64,000 nt of DNA from Massilia solisilvae (GTDB lineage Bacteria; Pseudomonadota; Gammaproteobacteria; Burkholderiales; Burkholderiaceae_D): contig NZ_JANUGV010000001.1 of NCBI RefSeq assembly GCF_024753215.1, positions 124,001 to 188,000 on the forward strand, written 5' to 3'. Both the position numbers and the translations under genes were made by a program. Shown here piece after piece: positions 45,199 to 55,756 of this stretch. The notes under the pieces were generated by a model. The model worked only from the letters and a program-made list of their open reading frames with translations. It was not told where the DNA came from and ran no database searches. The stretch's first letter is position 1, and each line of letters starts with the position of its first letter.

Positions 45199-46161
45199 AT
45201 GCAGAACGATCAACACCCATTTCATACCGCACACTTCATCAAGGAAATCGGCCGTGGGCAAAAGGGCGCCCGCTCGATTTCCCGCGACGATGCCCGCGCG
45301 CTGTACGCCGCCATGCTCGACCGCAGGGTGCCCGACCTTGAGCTGGGCGCATTGCTGCTGGCAATGCGCATCAAGGGCGAATCGGCCGACGAGCTTGCCG
45401 GCTTCCTCGAAGCGGCCCACCAGTCGTTAGAGCGCCTGCCGCTGCCACGCGCCCATGCTGCGCCGGTGGTGGTGCCCAGCTACAACGGCTCGCGCAAGCT
45501 GCCGAACCTGACGCCGCTGCTGGCCGGCCTGGTGGCGCGCGAGGGCGTGCCGGTGTTGGTGCATGGCGTCATGCGGGACCCGGGGCGCGTGACCACCGCC
45601 GAGATCTTCGAGGCACTGGGCTGGACCCTGGCCACCTCGCACGACGCCGCGACGGCCGCGCTGGCGCAAGGCCAGCCGTGCTTCATGCCGATCGAGGCGC
45701 TGGCCCCGCAGATGGCCAACCTGTTGTCGCTGCGGGCGGCGCTGGGTGTGCGCAATTCGACCCATACGCTGGTCAAGATATTGCAGCCCTTCGATGGGCC
45801 GGCCCTGCGGCTGGTCTCCTACACGCATCCGGAGTACCTGGAACTGCTCGCGCAATATTTCACGGCGGCGGCGCCGGCCGCTGAGGGCGATGCCTTCCTG
45901 ATGCGCGGCACCGAGGGCGAGACGGTCGCCAACCCGCACCGCGCGCAGCAGATCGACTGGTTCCATGACGGCGTGCGCACGCTGCTGGCCGAGCGCGATC
46001 CACCGACCGACGAACTGGCGGCGCTGCCGGAGGGGCGCGATGCCGAAGCGACCGCGCGCTGGATCAGCGAGGTACTGCATGGGCGCCAGCCAGTGCCTGA
46101 GCCGATTTCCGCACAGGTGGAACACATTGTGCGCGTGGCGCGTGGCTTGCCCGCTGCCTGA
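45199..46161 (+). CDS. ybiB: YbiB-type DNA-binding protein (glycosyl transferase 3-like fold)
   Basis: About 320 residues from ATG 45199 (GTG 45193 in frame). Resembles anthranilate phosphoribosyltransferase/TrpD2: an N-terminal helical domain (ISRDDARALYAAMLDRRVPDLELGALLLAMRIKGES), then a nucleoside-phosphorylase-like domain with YNGSRKLPNLTPLLAGLVA and HGVMRDPGRVTT. Family members such as E. coli YbiB bind nucleic acid rather than making anthranilate. Divergent from aroG. Confidence 0.85.
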   Translation: MQNDQHPFHTAHFIKEIGRGQKGARSISRDDARALYAAMLDRRVPDLELGALLLAMRIKGESADELAGFLEAAHQSLERLPLPRAHAAPVVVPSYNGSRKLPNLTPLLAGLVAREGVPVLVHGVMRDPGRVTTAEIFEALGWTLATSHDAATAALAQGQPCFMPIEALAPQMANLLSLRAALGVRNSTHTLVKILQPFDGPALRLVSYTHPEYLELLAQYFTAAAPAAEGDAFLMRGTEGETVANPHRAQQIDWFHDGVRTLLAERDPPTDELAALPEGRDAEATARWISEVLHGRQPVPEPISAQVEHIVRVARGLPAA

Positions 46162-46196
46162 GCCGGGCGGTTACAATCCCGGGTTTCCCAGTTGAT

Positions 46197-46276
46197 TTGA
46201 ACGCGTGGGCCGGAGACCTGCCCACCCTACGGTAGGCATCGGTAGGGTGGGCAGGTTTTCCTGCCCACGCGTTCAA
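46197..46276. repeat. Family A repeat, inside-out arrangement
   Basis: TTGAACGCGTGGGC...GCCCACCCTAC then GTAGGGTGGGC...GCCCACGCGTTCAA: the same two halves as elsewhere but in the opposite order, so the GTAGGG ends face inward. Confidence 0.85.
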
Positions 46277-46294
46277 CGAAAAGCGTATCAGGCG

Positions 46295-47506
46295 ATGAGC
46301 AAACAATATGACGTGGCAGTAATTGGCGCAGGCGCAGCCGGCATGATGTGCGCGGCCGTCGCCGGTCAACGCGGCAAGAGCGTCGTGCTGCTCGACCACG
46401 CCACGCGCCTGGCGGAAAAGATTCGCATCTCCGGCGGCGGCCGCTGCAACTTCACCAACATCAACGCCGGCCCGCAGAACTTTCTGTCCGAGAACCCGCA
46501 CTTCTGCAAGAGCGCCCTGTCGCGCTACACGCCACAGGATTTCCTCGGCCTCATCAGGAAGCACCACATCGCCTGGCACGAAAAGCACCGTGGCCAGCTG
46601 TTCTGCGACGACTCGTCCGAGCAGATCATCCAGCTGCTGCGCGCCGAATGCATCGCCGGCGACGTGAGCTGGCGCATGCCGTGCAAGATCGCGTCGTTGC
46701 GCAAGGAGGGCGAGCGCTTCGTGATCGCGACCGACGGCGGGGATGTTGTTGCCCGCAATGTCGTCGTCGCCACCGGCGGCTTATCGATTCCCAAGATCGG
46801 CGCAACCGACCTCGGCTATCGCATCGCGAAGCAATTCGACCTGCAAATCGTCGAGCCCCGGCCCGGCCTGGTGCCGCTGACCTTCGACGGCCCCAGCTGG
46901 CAACCGTTCACGCCGCTGGCCGGCATCTCGCTCGAGGTGGACGTCTCGACCGGCACGGGCAAGGGCAAGGGCGCCAAACGCGGCTATTTCCGCGAAGACC
47001 TGTTGTTCACGCACCGTGGCCTGTCCGGCCCTGCGATCCTGCAAATCTCGAGCTACTGGACGCCCGGCACGCCAATCATGCTCGACCTGCTGCCGGAAAT
47101 GGACGTGGCCGAAGAACTGATCGCCGCCAAGACCACGCACAAGAAACAGCTCGGCAACATACTGGCCCAGTGGATGCCATCGCGCCTGGCCGATGGGCTG
47201 CTGGTGGCCAACGGCTTTGCGCCGGACGCGCGCCTGCCGGACATGGCCGATGCCAAACTGCGCAAGCTGGGCGACGCGATCAACCGCTGGGCCATCGTGC
47301 CCACCGGCACCGAAGGCTACAAGAAGGCCGAGGTGACGCTGGGTGGCGTAGACACGCGCGAGCTGTCGCAGCAGTCGATGATGGCCAACAAGGTGCCGGG
47401 GCTGTATTTCATCGGCGAGACGGTGGACGTGACCGGCTGGCTGGGCGGCTACAACTTCCAGTGGGCGTGGGCATCGGGCTACGCCGCCGGCAGCAATGTC
47501 GAGTAA
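46295..47506 (+). CDS. BaiN/YhiN-type FAD-dependent oxidoreductase
   Basis: 403 residues from ATG 46295. N-terminal FAD motif VIGAGAAGMMCA, then KIRISGGGRCNFTN, VVVATGGLSIPKIGATDLGY and the C-terminal GLYFIGETVDVTGWLGGYNFQWAWASG, all typical of HI0933-like flavoproteins. Physiological substrate unknown. The start lies 18 bases after a family A repeat. Confidence 0.92.
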   Translation: MSKQYDVAVIGAGAAGMMCAAVAGQRGKSVVLLDHATRLAEKIRISGGGRCNFTNINAGPQNFLSENPHFCKSALSRYTPQDFLGLIRKHHIAWHEKHRGQLFCDDSSEQIIQLLRAECIAGDVSWRMPCKIASLRKEGERFVIATDGGDVVARNVVVATGGLSIPKIGATDLGYRIAKQFDLQIVEPRPGLVPLTFDGPSWQPFTPLAGISLEVDVSTGTGKGKGAKRGYFREDLLFTHRGLSGPAILQISSYWTPGTPIMLDLLPEMDVAEELIAAKTTHKKQLGNILAQWMPSRLADGLLVANGFAPDARLPDMADAKLRKLGDAINRWAIVPTGTEGYKKAEVTLGGVDTRELSQQSMMANKVPGLYFIGETVDVTGWLGGYNFQWAWASGYAAGSNVE

Positions 47507-47625
47507 GCTGCCGGCTACGGCGGGCATCTGTGGCAATTCCGGCACAGCCATCGAAACGCTTCCACTGCTGACAAAATGCTGCTAGAATCTCGTTCTTCCC
47601 TAAATCCAAACGGTTTGATTTTTAC

Positions 47626-47838
47626 ATGACCACTATCCGCCTTAAAGAAAACGAGCCGTTCGAAGTCGCTATGCGTCGCTTCAAGCGCACTATCGAAAAG
47701 ACCGGTCTGTTGACGGAGCTGCGTGCGCGCGAGTTCTACGAAAAGCCGACTGCAGAGCGCAAGCGCAAGCTGGCCGCTGCCGTGAAGCGCCACTACAAGC
47801 GCATCCGCAGCCAGCAGCTGCCGAAGAAGCTGTACTGA
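47626..47838 (+). CDS. rpsU: 30S ribosomal protein S21
   Basis: 70 residues, basic: [23 protein letters not shown] and [18 protein letters not shown]. First gene of the macromolecular synthesis cluster. A TAGAAT -10-like box lies at 47583-47588. No purine-rich ribosome site precedes the ATG. Confidence 0.97.
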   Translation: MTTIRLKENEPFEVAMRRFKRTIEKTGLLTELRAREFYEKPTAERKRKLAAAVKRHYKRIRSQQLPKKLY

Positions 47839-47908
47839 TTCCAGACTGATCGCGTGCTCCCGTGACGGCGTTGTGCCAGTCGCGGCAAGGCGCTGCTGAG
47901 TAGTCGTG

Positions 47909-47941
47909 AAACCCGCTCCGGTTGTTGCCGCAGCGGGTTTT
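47909..47941 (+). terminator. Terminator/attenuator after rpsU
   Basis: AAACCCGCT (47909-47917) pairs with AGCGGGTTT (47932-47940), followed by one more T. It separates rpsU from yqeY and would give excess S21 mRNA over downstream genes, as known for the E. coli rpsU-dnaG-rpoD operon. Confidence 0.75.
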
Positions 47942-47974
47942 GTCACTTCCATTTTTCGCATCCACGAGGACCCC

Positions 47975-48424
47975 ATGAGCCTGAAAGACCAAGTCACCGA
48001 AGACATGAAAGCCGCGATGCGCGCCAAGGAAAGCTTCAAGCTGGCCACGATCCGCCTGTTGATCGCCGAGATCAAGCGCAAGGAAGTGGACGAGCGCATC
48101 GAGCTGAACGATGCCCAGGTGCTGGCCGTGGTCGAAAAGATGATCAAGCAGCGCAAGGACTCGATCACCCAGTTCGAAGCCGGCGGCCGCCAGGACCTGG
48201 CCGACAACGAAAAGGCCGAGCTGCAAGTGCTGGCCGCCTACATGCCTGCCGGCCTGTCGGACGAGGAAGTGGCCGCCGAAGTGAAGGCTGCCGTGGCTGC
48301 CTCCGGCGCGGCCGGCCCGCAGGACATGGGCAAGGTCATGGGTATCCTCAAGCCCAAGCTCGCTGGCCGCGCCGACATGACGGCCGTCTCGGCGATGGTC
48401 AAGAAGGCGTTGTCCGGCGGCTGA
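47975..48424 (+). CDS. yqeY: GatB/YqeY domain protein
   Basis: 149 residues from ATG 47975 with GAGGA upstream. MSLKDQVTEDMKAAMRAKES, IRLLIAEIKRKEVDER, YMPAGLSDEEV and GKVMGILKPKLAGRAD are YqeY features. The domain resembles the tRNA-binding tail of GatB; the cellular role is uncertain. Lies between rpsU and dnaG, a common beta/gammaproteobacterial order. Confidence 0.93.
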   Translation: MSLKDQVTEDMKAAMRAKESFKLATIRLLIAEIKRKEVDERIELNDAQVLAVVEKMIKQRKDSITQFEAGGRQDLADNEKAELQVLAAYMPAGLSDEEVAAEVKAAVAASGAAGPQDMGKVMGILKPKLAGRADMTAVSAMVKKALSGG

Positions 48425-48435
48425 TTCGTCATCCT

Positions 48436-48537
48436 GTAGGGTGGGCGGGTCTCCCGCCCACGCGTTCAACCAGCGTTCGCGTGACCGTGCATCCACGCGC
48501 CGCCTGAACGCCTGGGCAGCCAAGCTGCCCACCCTAC
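48436..48537. repeat. Family A repeat (paired)
   Basis: GTAGGGTGGGCGGG...CCCGCCCACGCGTTCAA and TGAACGCCTGGGCAGC...GCTGCCCACCCTAC, between yqeY and dnaG. Confidence 0.87.
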
Positions 48538-48598
48538 GCCCCCCGCAAGTTGCCTCGCACTAAGCTTGTCGCATCTCAACTTGCAGCGAGCCCTGCGG

Positions 48599-48604
48599 TA
48601 TAGT
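48599..48604 (+). promoter_or_regulatory. Possible -10 box for dnaG
   Basis: TATAGT lies 30 bases before the dnaG GTG start, downstream of the family A repeat. The -35 is weak. Confidence 0.35.
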
Positions 48605-48634
48605 CTGACCTTAGACAAAACACTGTAATTTCAA

Positions 48635-50431
48635 GTGATTCCGCAATCATTCATCACCGATTTGCTCAACCGTGTTGATATTGTTGACGTGGTAGGGCGC
48701 TACGTGCAGCTGAAGAAGGGCGGCGCCAACTTCATGGGGCTGTGCCCCTTCCACAGCGAAAAGTCGCCCAGCTTCACGGTCAGCCCCACCAAGCAGTTCT
48801 ACCACTGCTTCGGCTGCGGCGCGCACGGTACCGCGATCGGTTTCCTGATCGAATACTCCGGCATGGGCTTCGTCGATGCCGTCAAGGATCTGGCCCAGGG
48901 CGTGGGCATGGTCGTGCCGGACAACGACGACAAGATTCCGCCGGCCCAGCGCGCCGCCCAGCAGGCCCAGTCGCTGGCCCTGTCGGACGCACTGCAGCGC
49001 GCCTGCGACTTCTACCGCGCCCAGCTGCGCCAGGCGCCCAACGCCATCGCCTATTTAAAAGGGCGTGGCCTGACCGGTGAAATCGCGGCCCGCTTCGGCA
49101 TGGGCTATGCCCCGGCCGGCTGGACCAGCCTGAAATCCGTCTTTCCCGATTACGAGGCACTGCAGCTGGTCGAATCGGGACTGGTGATCGACCACGTGGA
49201 CGAGGATGGCGGCAACAAGAAGCGCTACGACCGTTTCCGTGAGCGCATCATGTTCCCGATCCGTAACGTCAAAGGGCAGGTGATCGGCTTCGGCGGCCGC
49301 GTGCTCGACGGTGGCGAGCCAAAATACCTGAACTCGCCGGAAACGCCGCTGTTCAGCAAGGGTACCGAGCTCTACGGGTTGTGGGAAGCGCGCCAGGCGA
49401 TCCGCGACGCCGGCTACGTACTGGTGACGGAAGGCTACATGGACGTGGTCGCGCTGGCCCAGCTGGGCTTTCCGCAAGCCGTCGCCACCCTCGGCACCGC
49501 CTGCACCAGTACCCACGTCCAAAAGCTGTTGCGCCAGACCGACAACGTGATCTTCAGCTTCGACGGCGACAAGGCCGGCCGCCGCGCCGCGCGCCGCGCA
49601 CTGGAAGCTTGCCTGCCGCAGGTGACGGACAACAAGACGATCCGCTTCCTGTTCCTGCCGCAGGAGCACGACCCGGACAGCTTCGTGCGCGAATACGGCG
49701 CTGATGCGTTCGAGCAAGAGGTGGCCAACGCGATGCCGCTGTCGCAATTCTTGCTGCGTGAAGTTGCTGGTGAGCACGATCTGACCACGCCCGAGGGCCG
49801 CGCCCGCACCCAGTTCGACGCCAAGCCGCTGCTGCAGGCCATGGCGCCGTCCGGGTTGCGCCTGCAGATCGTGCGCGGTCTTGCCAGCATGACCGAATCG
49901 ACGCCGGCGGAAATCGAAAGCCTGTTTGACTTGTCCAAGCCAGTAGCGGTGGCAAAACGCGCGCCGCCGCGCCAGGGCCGGCCGCAACCGGTGGGGCTGG
50001 AGCTGCAGATCATCCGTCTGCTGGTGGCCCAGCCGTCGCTGGCGGTGCAGCTGGACGAAACCGCGCAGGCCGCGTTCACGTTCTTTGGCGAGGAAGCGGC
50101 GGAACGGCTGAGCCATTTGGTTACAACTGCACAGTCGCTGGGAGCGAACGGAACGTTCGCGGCGTTGTCTGAGCAATTGAAGGAAGTCACCACGGAATAT
50201 GACCACCTGATCGCCGAGATTGCCGCCGAGCCGGAATCGGATCCCGATGCCGACCGTGTCTGGCTGGCAAGTGCGGTCCGGCAGATCAAGATGGATATGT
50301 TAAAAAAGGAGCTTAACCAGTTGTTTTCTTCGGGTTTGACCCCAGATCAGGTGAGTGCCCGCTACCGCGAAATCACAGCGCAACAGAACCTGCTGGTCCG
50401 CGAAGCCGAGGCCGCGATGGCACCCCGATGA
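48635..50431 (+). CDS. dnaG: DNA primase DnaG
   Basis: 598 residues from GTG 48635. Zinc-binding domain CPFHSEKSPSFTV...FYHCFGCGAHG (about 40-65), primase core with ERIMFPIRNVKGQVIGFGGR and TEGYMDVVAL, Toprim acidic residues in FSFDGDKAGRRAARRAL, and a C-terminal DnaB-binding helical domain. Synthesises RNA primers for replication. Confidence 0.97.
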   Translation: MIPQSFITDLLNRVDIVDVVGRYVQLKKGGANFMGLCPFHSEKSPSFTVSPTKQFYHCFGCGAHGTAIGFLIEYSGMGFVDAVKDLAQGVGMVVPDNDDKIPPAQRAAQQAQSLALSDALQRACDFYRAQLRQAPNAIAYLKGRGLTGEIAARFGMGYAPAGWTSLKSVFPDYEALQLVESGLVIDHVDEDGGNKKRYDRFRERIMFPIRNVKGQVIGFGGRVLDGGEPKYLNSPETPLFSKGTELYGLWEARQAIRDAGYVLVTEGYMDVVALAQLGFPQAVATLGTACTSTHVQKLLRQTDNVIFSFDGDKAGRRAARRALEACLPQVTDNKTIRFLFLPQEHDPDSFVREYGADAFEQEVANAMPLSQFLLREVAGEHDLTTPEGRARTQFDAKPLLQAMAPSGLRLQIVRGLASMTESTPAEIESLFDLSKPVAVAKRAPPRQGRPQPVGLELQIIRLLVAQPSLAVQLDETAQAAFTFFGEEAAERLSHLVTTAQSLGANGTFAALSEQLKEVTTEYDHLIAEIAAEPESDPDADRVWLASAVRQIKMDMLKKELNQLFSSGLTPDQVSARYREITAQQNLLVREAEAAMAPR

Positions 50432-50467
50432 GGTCCCAAACCCGTTCCGCTACGGAAGAGTTCGCAA

Positions 50468-50496
50468 CTGGAAAAGCCAGGGGTGCGTGCTATAAT
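50468..50496 (+). promoter_or_regulatory. rpoD promoter
   Basis: CTGGAA/TGGAAA at 50468-50474 and a perfect TATAAT at 50491-50496, spacing 16-17. It gives rpoD its own promoter inside the cluster and implies a leader of about 140 bases. Confidence 0.6.
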
Positions 50497-50502
50497 AAAA
50501 CG

Positions 50503-50587
50503 CTAACTATTGCAAGCTTTGAAACGATTTTTCGTCTCAATCGCCGCGTGGCGTTTCAGTTAGTAGGCGGGGGAGTTTGTTCCTCCA
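50503..50587 (+). promoter_or_regulatory. Structured rpoD leader
   Basis: CTAAC/GTTAG (50503-50507 / 50559-50563) and GAAACG/CGTTTC (50521-50526 / 50552-50557) nest in one stem, followed by GGAG/CTCC (50572-50575 / 50583-50586). No clear ribosome site precedes GTG 50642. Confidence 0.4.
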
Positions 50588-50641
50588 CGTTGTGGATGTG
50601 AGGTAACAATCTTTATCTTTAACCATCGTACGTAAGTCGTT

Positions 50642-52915
<2,274 letters not shown>

Positions 52916-52947
52916 GGCTTGACGGGGCTGCGCTAAAAGCAATATCC

Positions 52948-53002
52948 TCTCGCCACTTCGTTGGGATGGCCGTCTGGCTTCCCCGGGTGGCGAGACGTTT
53001 TT
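52948..53002 (+). terminator. Terminator after rpoD
   Basis: TCTCGCCAC (52948-52956) pairs with GTGGCGAGA (52987-52995), followed by CGTTTTTA. The loop is about 30 bases with further internal pairing. Confidence 0.65.
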
Positions 53003-53031
53003 AGCGCCTCCCGTTTGAAACGATTTCTCCT

Positions 53032-53111
<80 letters not shown>

Positions 53112-53130
53112 AAAAATATTGGAAAATCAA

Positions 53131-53160
53131 AGGGTTAGCGATGTCGCTAGCCCTTTTTTC
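53131..53160 (+). terminator. Terminator for the tRNA transcript, inside the element
   Basis: AGGGTTAGCGA and TCGCTAGCCCT form an 11-bp stem with one T-G pair and a 2-base loop, followed by TTTTTT. Confidence 0.85.
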
Positions 53161-53210
53161 TTTCTATCGGCTTCGTGCTGTCCAACTTCTGTCCATATTT
53201 TTTTGTTTCC

Positions 53211-53240
53211 TTGACTCCATCGTTTAGTATTGCCTAGAAT
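53211..53240 (+). promoter_or_regulatory. Sigma-70 promoter for the first element gene
   Basis: TTGACT (53211-53216), 18-base spacer, TAGAAT (53235-53240); both boxes match consensus at 5 of 6 positions. Confidence 0.65.
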
Positions 53241-53291
53241 AAACTTCTAATACTGACAGGAACTGCAATAAAAAAAGCTATCTATCTCACG

Positions 53292-53537
53292 GTGGTTGGT
53301 TTTACGAACGATCGGCTCATCCTCAAGAAGCCCAATGGAGAAGATATTGCCGTTCCTTTACAAGAGATGGAGCCCCAGGACATTGATGCCATCGAAGCCG
53401 GGTTGAACAATCCCGTGCCTAACTGGAACAATAGTGGCCCTGCGCCATTCCAAATCGTCGCAGACGTTGAGGTTGATGATGAGACAGGGCGCTACAAGAA
53501 CTTTGCAATAATGGCGTTCCATATCAAGAACGACTAG
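53292..53537 (+). CDS. Small protein of unknown function in the element
   Basis: 81 residues from GTG 53292. The open frame reaches back to 53238, and reading from 53268 gives (I)KKAIYLTVVGFTNDRL with AGGA 6-10 bases before an ATA codon, so the true start may be that non-AUG codon, making 89 residues. The protein is predicted to be mostly beta: LILKKPNGEDIAVPL then FQIVADVEVDDETGRYKNFAIMAF. No family recognised. Separate from the two minus-strand genes of the element. Confidence 0.6.
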   Translation: MVGFTNDRLILKKPNGEDIAVPLQEMEPQDIDAIEAGLNNPVPNWNNSGPAPFQIVADVEVDDETGRYKNFAIMAFHIKND

Positions 53538-53644
53538 CTCTGTGCGCATCCGCCAGCATAAGGCGTTGTGCAATGGTGGCCGTCAACGAATGCGCACCGA
53601 TTGAGCGCCCGCGCAAGCTCCCTCAAGGCTCGGCTCCATAAATA

Positions 53645-54055
53645 TCAGGCACCATAAACACGGAGGCGCTCTGTTATCAAATGTTCCTGCGCAATCTTTA
53701 GAATTCTTACCTCGCGTCGAGTAAATCTTGGGTTGATCATGCCAATTGAAAAATCGAATCCAATCCTGAGAATCCGAATCGGCAGCCCATCTTCGCAAAT
53801 CACGTGCCCCCACCTTGTGCTCGGCATCTCGCCAACCTCCCCGAGTATTGGCCCACGTCTGTCGTTGAGGTTGATGTAAAAGTCAGGCCAATTCCCACTT
53901 ATATCAATCCCATTGAGTGCGAAGAGCCCCAATTTGTGATCGATTTGAAAGATGACTCCCTTGGGATCGATGATGCTTCCGTATAACGGGACCACGTGCC
54001 TGAACCAGATTGCGCGGAACAGATTGATCAAACTTTCATGCTGGTGACTTGGCAT
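53645..54055 (-). CDS. Hypothetical protein in the element
   Basis: 136 residues, no signal peptide or membrane segment, no motif recognised. Includes HVVPLYGSIIDPKGVIFQID and WPDFYINLNDRRGPILGEVGE, suggesting a small alpha/beta fold. It lies 145 bases after the HEPN/Toprim gene on the same strand and may be co-transcribed. Confidence 0.55.
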   Translation of the reverse strand: MPSHQHESLINLFRAIWFRHVVPLYGSIIDPKGVIFQIDHKLGLFALNGIDISGNWPDFYINLNDRRGPILGEVGEMPSTRWGHVICEDGLPIRILRIGFDFSIGMINPRFTRREVRILKIAQEHLITERLRVYGA

Positions 54056-54200
54056 CGGATTGCACCCAACGTATTTTGTATCGCAAATTATCAGTACGGC
54101 GGGGCAGCCTGCAACTGCCGGTAGCAGCCTTGCAGATCTCTAACTCAACTCACAGCCCCTGTCAGGTCAAGTCTGAGTCAGTACAGCTAATCCCAACGTG

Positions 54201-55367
54201 TTACACGGTTGACCGGGTGCAGATCGCAACGATTTCATCGAGCACGCGGTTAAGCTTTTCGTAGTTGTAACTCTCTTGGAACCCATCGAGGTCCAAGAAT
54301 TCACGCTTGAAGCGGTCCTTCTCCATCAGTGCTCCCTGGTAAACCGCAAGCGCTTCGTTGTAACTGCTCCAGCGGACTGCAGCATCTGCCGGCAGGTCGA
54401 GGTAGCATTCTATTGACGCTCCTCTCCCATTGATGTCGGCTAGTTGGTCGCCCTGTGGCCCTACAGTTCGGAATTGTCTGAACTCTTCGATGTCTGGCAG
54501 CTTCATCATTTTCATGTTGGGCGGAAGCGAAAGTGCGTTGCATTTCTTCATGCACGCTACGCCTTCCGCGTCGTTGTCGAATACAAAGACGACATTGTTT
54601 TGTATCCGGATACTTACCAATCCTTTGGCAAAGTTCAAGAGATTGCCAGTCCCTGAGAATGGATAACCATCGGCCATATCGACGAACCGGAAGAAGTCAC
54701 TAATGTCTGGCCTGAGCACATCGAAAGCCCGACGCAGAATCTTCGCGTCGGAGCTGCCCTCGGTGACAAGTAGGTATTCTGCCGGCTCTGAAATTCCGTG
54801 CTGGATGTTTTCGCGTTCGGTCCACCCGCCTTGTACAACATCGTTAAAAAACCAAATAACTGGTAGGTCGAGGTTTGCAGGGCTCTCTGCCAGAACGCGT
54901 AGCGTCGATTCCGGACTGAAGTTCTCCAGTAGTGCTAACAGGTCCCAGTGAGTTGCTTCAAACCTTCCCGGCGGGAGAACCTCGCGAAGGATGGGCTGGA
55001 TATCTGCGGGTACGAACTGCCCGCAAGCCGGCTGCTCCGGGTATTCGTTTTTGATTTCGGCAATGTTGACAGTGCGCAGGATGTCCATCACCTGGTCAAA
55101 GGTGAGCGGCAGCGGATCGTCGAACGAGTATGGGTTGGGGCGGACGTATTCCTCACGTGCGCGTGCCAGGGTGAAGCCCATCAGCTCCAATCTCTTCACA
55201 ACCAGGCGCAACGGTCGTTCGTAGTGCTCTTCTGGTTCCGTTTGGCCGTACAAAGGAGATACCACAAGGTCTTCGGCCAAGAAGAATTCGTTGTGATATG
55301 AAACAAACTCGTTCTTGCTCTCCGTTACGGTGAGCGGGCCGAGCATAAGTCCAGAATACGATCCCAT
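54201..55367 (-). CDS. HEPN/Toprim-associated protein
   Basis: 388 residues. The start MGSYSGLMLGPLTVTESKNEF is of the HEPN/Toprim N-terminal domain type. A Toprim-like core follows: VTEGSSD at 201-207 (catalytic Glu) and FVFDNDAEG at 261-269 (D-x-D at 264 and 266), the OLD/primase nuclease pattern. The remaining region 90-195 is helical and C-terminal 270-388 unassigned. Proteins of this kind are thought to be nucleases in defence against phages or plasmids; no target is known. It is the largest cargo gene of the tRNA-bounded element. Confidence 0.75.
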   Translation of the reverse strand: MGSYSGLMLGPLTVTESKNEFVSYHNEFFLAEDLVVSPLYGQTEPEEHYERPLRLVVKRLELMGFTLARAREEYVRPNPYSFDDPLPLTFDQVMDILRTVNIAEIKNEYPEQPACGQFVPADIQPILREVLPPGRFEATHWDLLALLENFSPESTLRVLAESPANLDLPVIWFFNDVVQGGWTERENIQHGISEPAEYLLVTEGSSDAKILRRAFDVLRPDISDFFRFVDMADGYPFSGTGNLLNFAKGLVSIRIQNNVVFVFDNDAEGVACMKKCNALSLPPNMKMMKLPDIEEFRQFRTVGPQGDQLADINGRGASIECYLDLPADAAVRWSSYNEALAVYQGALMEKDRFKREFLDLDGFQESYNYEKLNRVLDEIVAICTRSTV

Positions 55368-55756
55368 CGCGTGTACCTGTAGTTTTCGAACGGCGGTGTG
55401 TGCGATATCTTATCAGCTCGAATGAAGTCCTCAGCCGTGACCTTGCGCCGTTGTTGGGTGCGGAATCAGGACCTCATGTCATGTTGCCAACCCTGAACCC
55501 TGCCGGAATTCTGCCGGAATGGTCGGGTTGCCGGAGCTGAAGTCGAGTTGCGCCGAGTGATGGAAATCCTTGTGAAATCAAGTGATTAGCTGTAAACTGC
55601 TGGGCGCTTGATTCGACTCATAATCCGTTGGTGCGCGGTTCGACTCCGCGGAGGCCTACCAATAGCTTTTGCCATGAAATCAAGTCGTTGCGAGTGATCG
55701 TGAGGGCTTTTTTCATCGCCGCTTGGCCGTGTCATCCGCCGGGCCAAGGCGCAACG
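55368..55756. other. Intergenic region containing the distal att repeat
   Basis: 389 bases. Left part is the probable promoter side of the HEPN/Toprim gene (no clear boxes). The 48-bp repeat lies at 55615-55662; after it the sequence returns to the flank with a T6 run at 55709-55714 and no strong hairpin. Confidence 0.6.
55615..55662 (+). repeat. attR-like copy of the 48-bp direct repeat
   Basis: Exact copy of 53064-53111. It lacks the 5' half of the tRNA, so it is not a functional tRNA gene but an att site remnant. Confidence 0.92.

Noticed and set aside
55615..55662. A second tRNA gene at the distal repeat
   Set aside because: Only the 3' part from the anticodon stem onward is present; there is no acceptor 5' strand or D-arm.
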